DNA of 33,456 bases from an uncultured Pirellulaceae bacterium. GTDB lineage: Bacteria > Planctomycetota > Planctomycetia > Pirellulales > Pirellulaceae. The translations under genes were made by a program, and so were the position numbers. Below, piece by piece: positions 32,641 through 33,456 of this stretch (position 1 is its first letter; each line of letters opens with the position of its first letter). The stretch is taken from NCBI GenBank assembly GCA_938091115.1, contig CALKNI010000128.1:1-33456 (forward strand). The letters are read 5' to 3'. A model generated the notes under the pieces. It had not been told where the DNA came from and made no database searches. It was given only the letters and a program-made list of their open reading frames with translations.

Positions 32641-33456
32641 TTAGCCGGGGGATTTTTTTTTCAGTTGGGCTAGGCTTTTGTTCTTTTTCTGAAAATCCCC
32701 TTCAATTGCGGATTTAACGGCTTGATGATCCGGTACAACCACACCGCAGCTAACGCAGTATTGAATCGCCTGATCAATTGTAATGTCGAGATCAACGGTT
32801 TCACTTTTGGGAACCGAAATAGTAAATCCCGTTGCGGGCATAGGGCTGGTAGGCATCAAGACAGACAGCACCGGTTCGCCGGCAGCATTGCGAATATCTA
32901 ACATGCTCTCTCCAGTTACGAATCCGATGGACCAGATTCCTCGCCGAGGATACTCAACTGCGACGACTCGCGTAAATTGAACATCGGCTTCACTGAAGGC
33001 GAAGTCAGTAACCTGTTTGACGGAAGAGTAGACGTTTCGAATGATTGGCAAGCGATTAATGAGGGATTCAAATTGATGCCAAAAAAAGCGGCCAATTCCC
33101 GCAGCGAGTAGTTTCCCAACAATATACATGACACCAAGAAAGATCGCCAAAAAGGTAGGGATAACAAGGCGTCGTTTTAGGTATCTAAGTTGCACGTAGC
33201 GCTTGTAGTAGTCATGTGCTGTAGAAAGATTGGCCGAGCCAGGATTCGCGCTGACTAATTCAAAGACGTCCAGTGGTAGCCACTGATTATTTAATTCAAT
33301 TAATAAGGTGCCATCGAGGGACGTATAGAGCTTACCATTGGGGGCGGATTTAAAGCGTTCATGCACGTTCTCTAAGCCGGTTGTTTCGAGCTCGATCATT
33401 GACTCGGAGCGGATGTCTTCGATTGCGTATGCAAGTGCCGTTTCTGAAAGCGATTC
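32641..33456 (-). CDS. DUF502-family membrane protein, partial at right edge
   Basis: A membrane protein of the DUF502 family, whose function is unknown. Two hydrophobic segments are near the middle (VIPTFLAIFLGVMYIVGKLL and the following LLAAGIGRFFWHQF), then the family core: LPIIRNVYSSVKQVTDF, VAVEYPRRGIWSIGFVTGE, LMPTSPMPATGF and DITIDQAIQYCVSCGVV. The frame has an ATG at 33399, but stays open for the 19 codons to the window edge, and those codons read like protein (ETALAYAIEDIRSES), so the true start is probably outside the window. The ahead-of-membrane part (about 90 residues) is a soluble extension not usual in DUF502. Ends 57 bases before hemC. Confidence 0.85.
   Translation of the reverse strand, partial: ESLSETALAYAIEDIRSESMIELETTGLENVHERFKSAPNGKLYTSLDGTLLIELNNQWLPLDVFELVSANPGSANLSTAHDYYKRYVQLRYLKRRLVIPTFLAIFLGVMYIVGKLLAAGIGRFFWHQFESLINRLPIIRNVYSSVKQVTDFAFSEADVQFTRVVAVEYPRRGIWSIGFVTGESMLDIRNAAGEPVLSVLMPTSPMPATGFTISVPKSETVDLDITIDQAIQYCVSCGVVVPDHQAVKSAIEGDFQKKNKSLAQLKKKSPG

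Noticed and set aside
1-33456. CRISPR arrays, insertion sequences, tRNA or rRNA genes
   Set aside because: No regularly spaced direct repeats, transposase frames, terminal inverted repeats with target duplications, or cloverleaf/rRNA signatures were noticed on reading.

Overview
The window most likely comes from a planctomycete of the Pirellula/Rhodopirellula group. I infer this from the gene set: two secreted sulfatases, a di-haem cytochrome c peroxidase, a redoxin / cytochrome c / copper-monooxygenase-like fusion, many genes without a clear Shine-Dalgarno, and mostly single-gene transcription units with roomy spacers. No rRNA, tRNA, insertion sequence or CRISPR array was seen.

Layout. 1-577: left edge with a possible partial minus-strand gene and an 18-bp tandem repeat. 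577-3969: HAD phosphatase, an unrecognised gene, dCTP deaminase (minus) and a Bax-inhibitor-1-like membrane protein. 4012-6960: Lon N-terminal-domain protein, a short gene that every standard caller would miss because it is read through an in-frame TGA (a SelW/Rdx-type selenoprotein), a GNAT acetyltransferase and an M42 aminopeptidase. 7136-9241: a sulfatase fused to a zinc metallopeptidase domain. 9296-12580 (minus): a MoxR-type AAA ATPase, a large unrecognised protein and a TerB-like protein in one operon. 12917-16947: di-haem peroxidase, DUF2071 protein, and the redoxin/cytochrome/PHM-like fusion. 17143-22048: an OmpR-family response regulator and its histidine kinase in a 1-nt-overlap operon, then a secreted DUF4139-like protein. 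The regulator gene and the DUF4139-like gene carry the same direct-repeat promoter box at the same distance from a -10 element. 22091-23587: a second sulfatase (minus). 23846-30020: ilvA and ilvC (minus) and ppc (plus), which link isoleucine/valine synthesis with oxaloacetate supply; the ilvC leader holds a terminator-like hairpin. 30092-33456 (minus): a biopterin-type aromatic amino acid hydroxylase, hemC, and a DUF502 membrane protein that runs off the right edge.

The most notable items are the UGA-containing Rdx gene at 4779-4997 with a SECIS-like hairpin just after the UGA, the matching GTTAC-N6-GTTAC-N22-(-10) promoters at 17035 and 20070, and the sulfatase-peptidase fusion. Function calls rest on motifs read by eye; no database or folding program was run.
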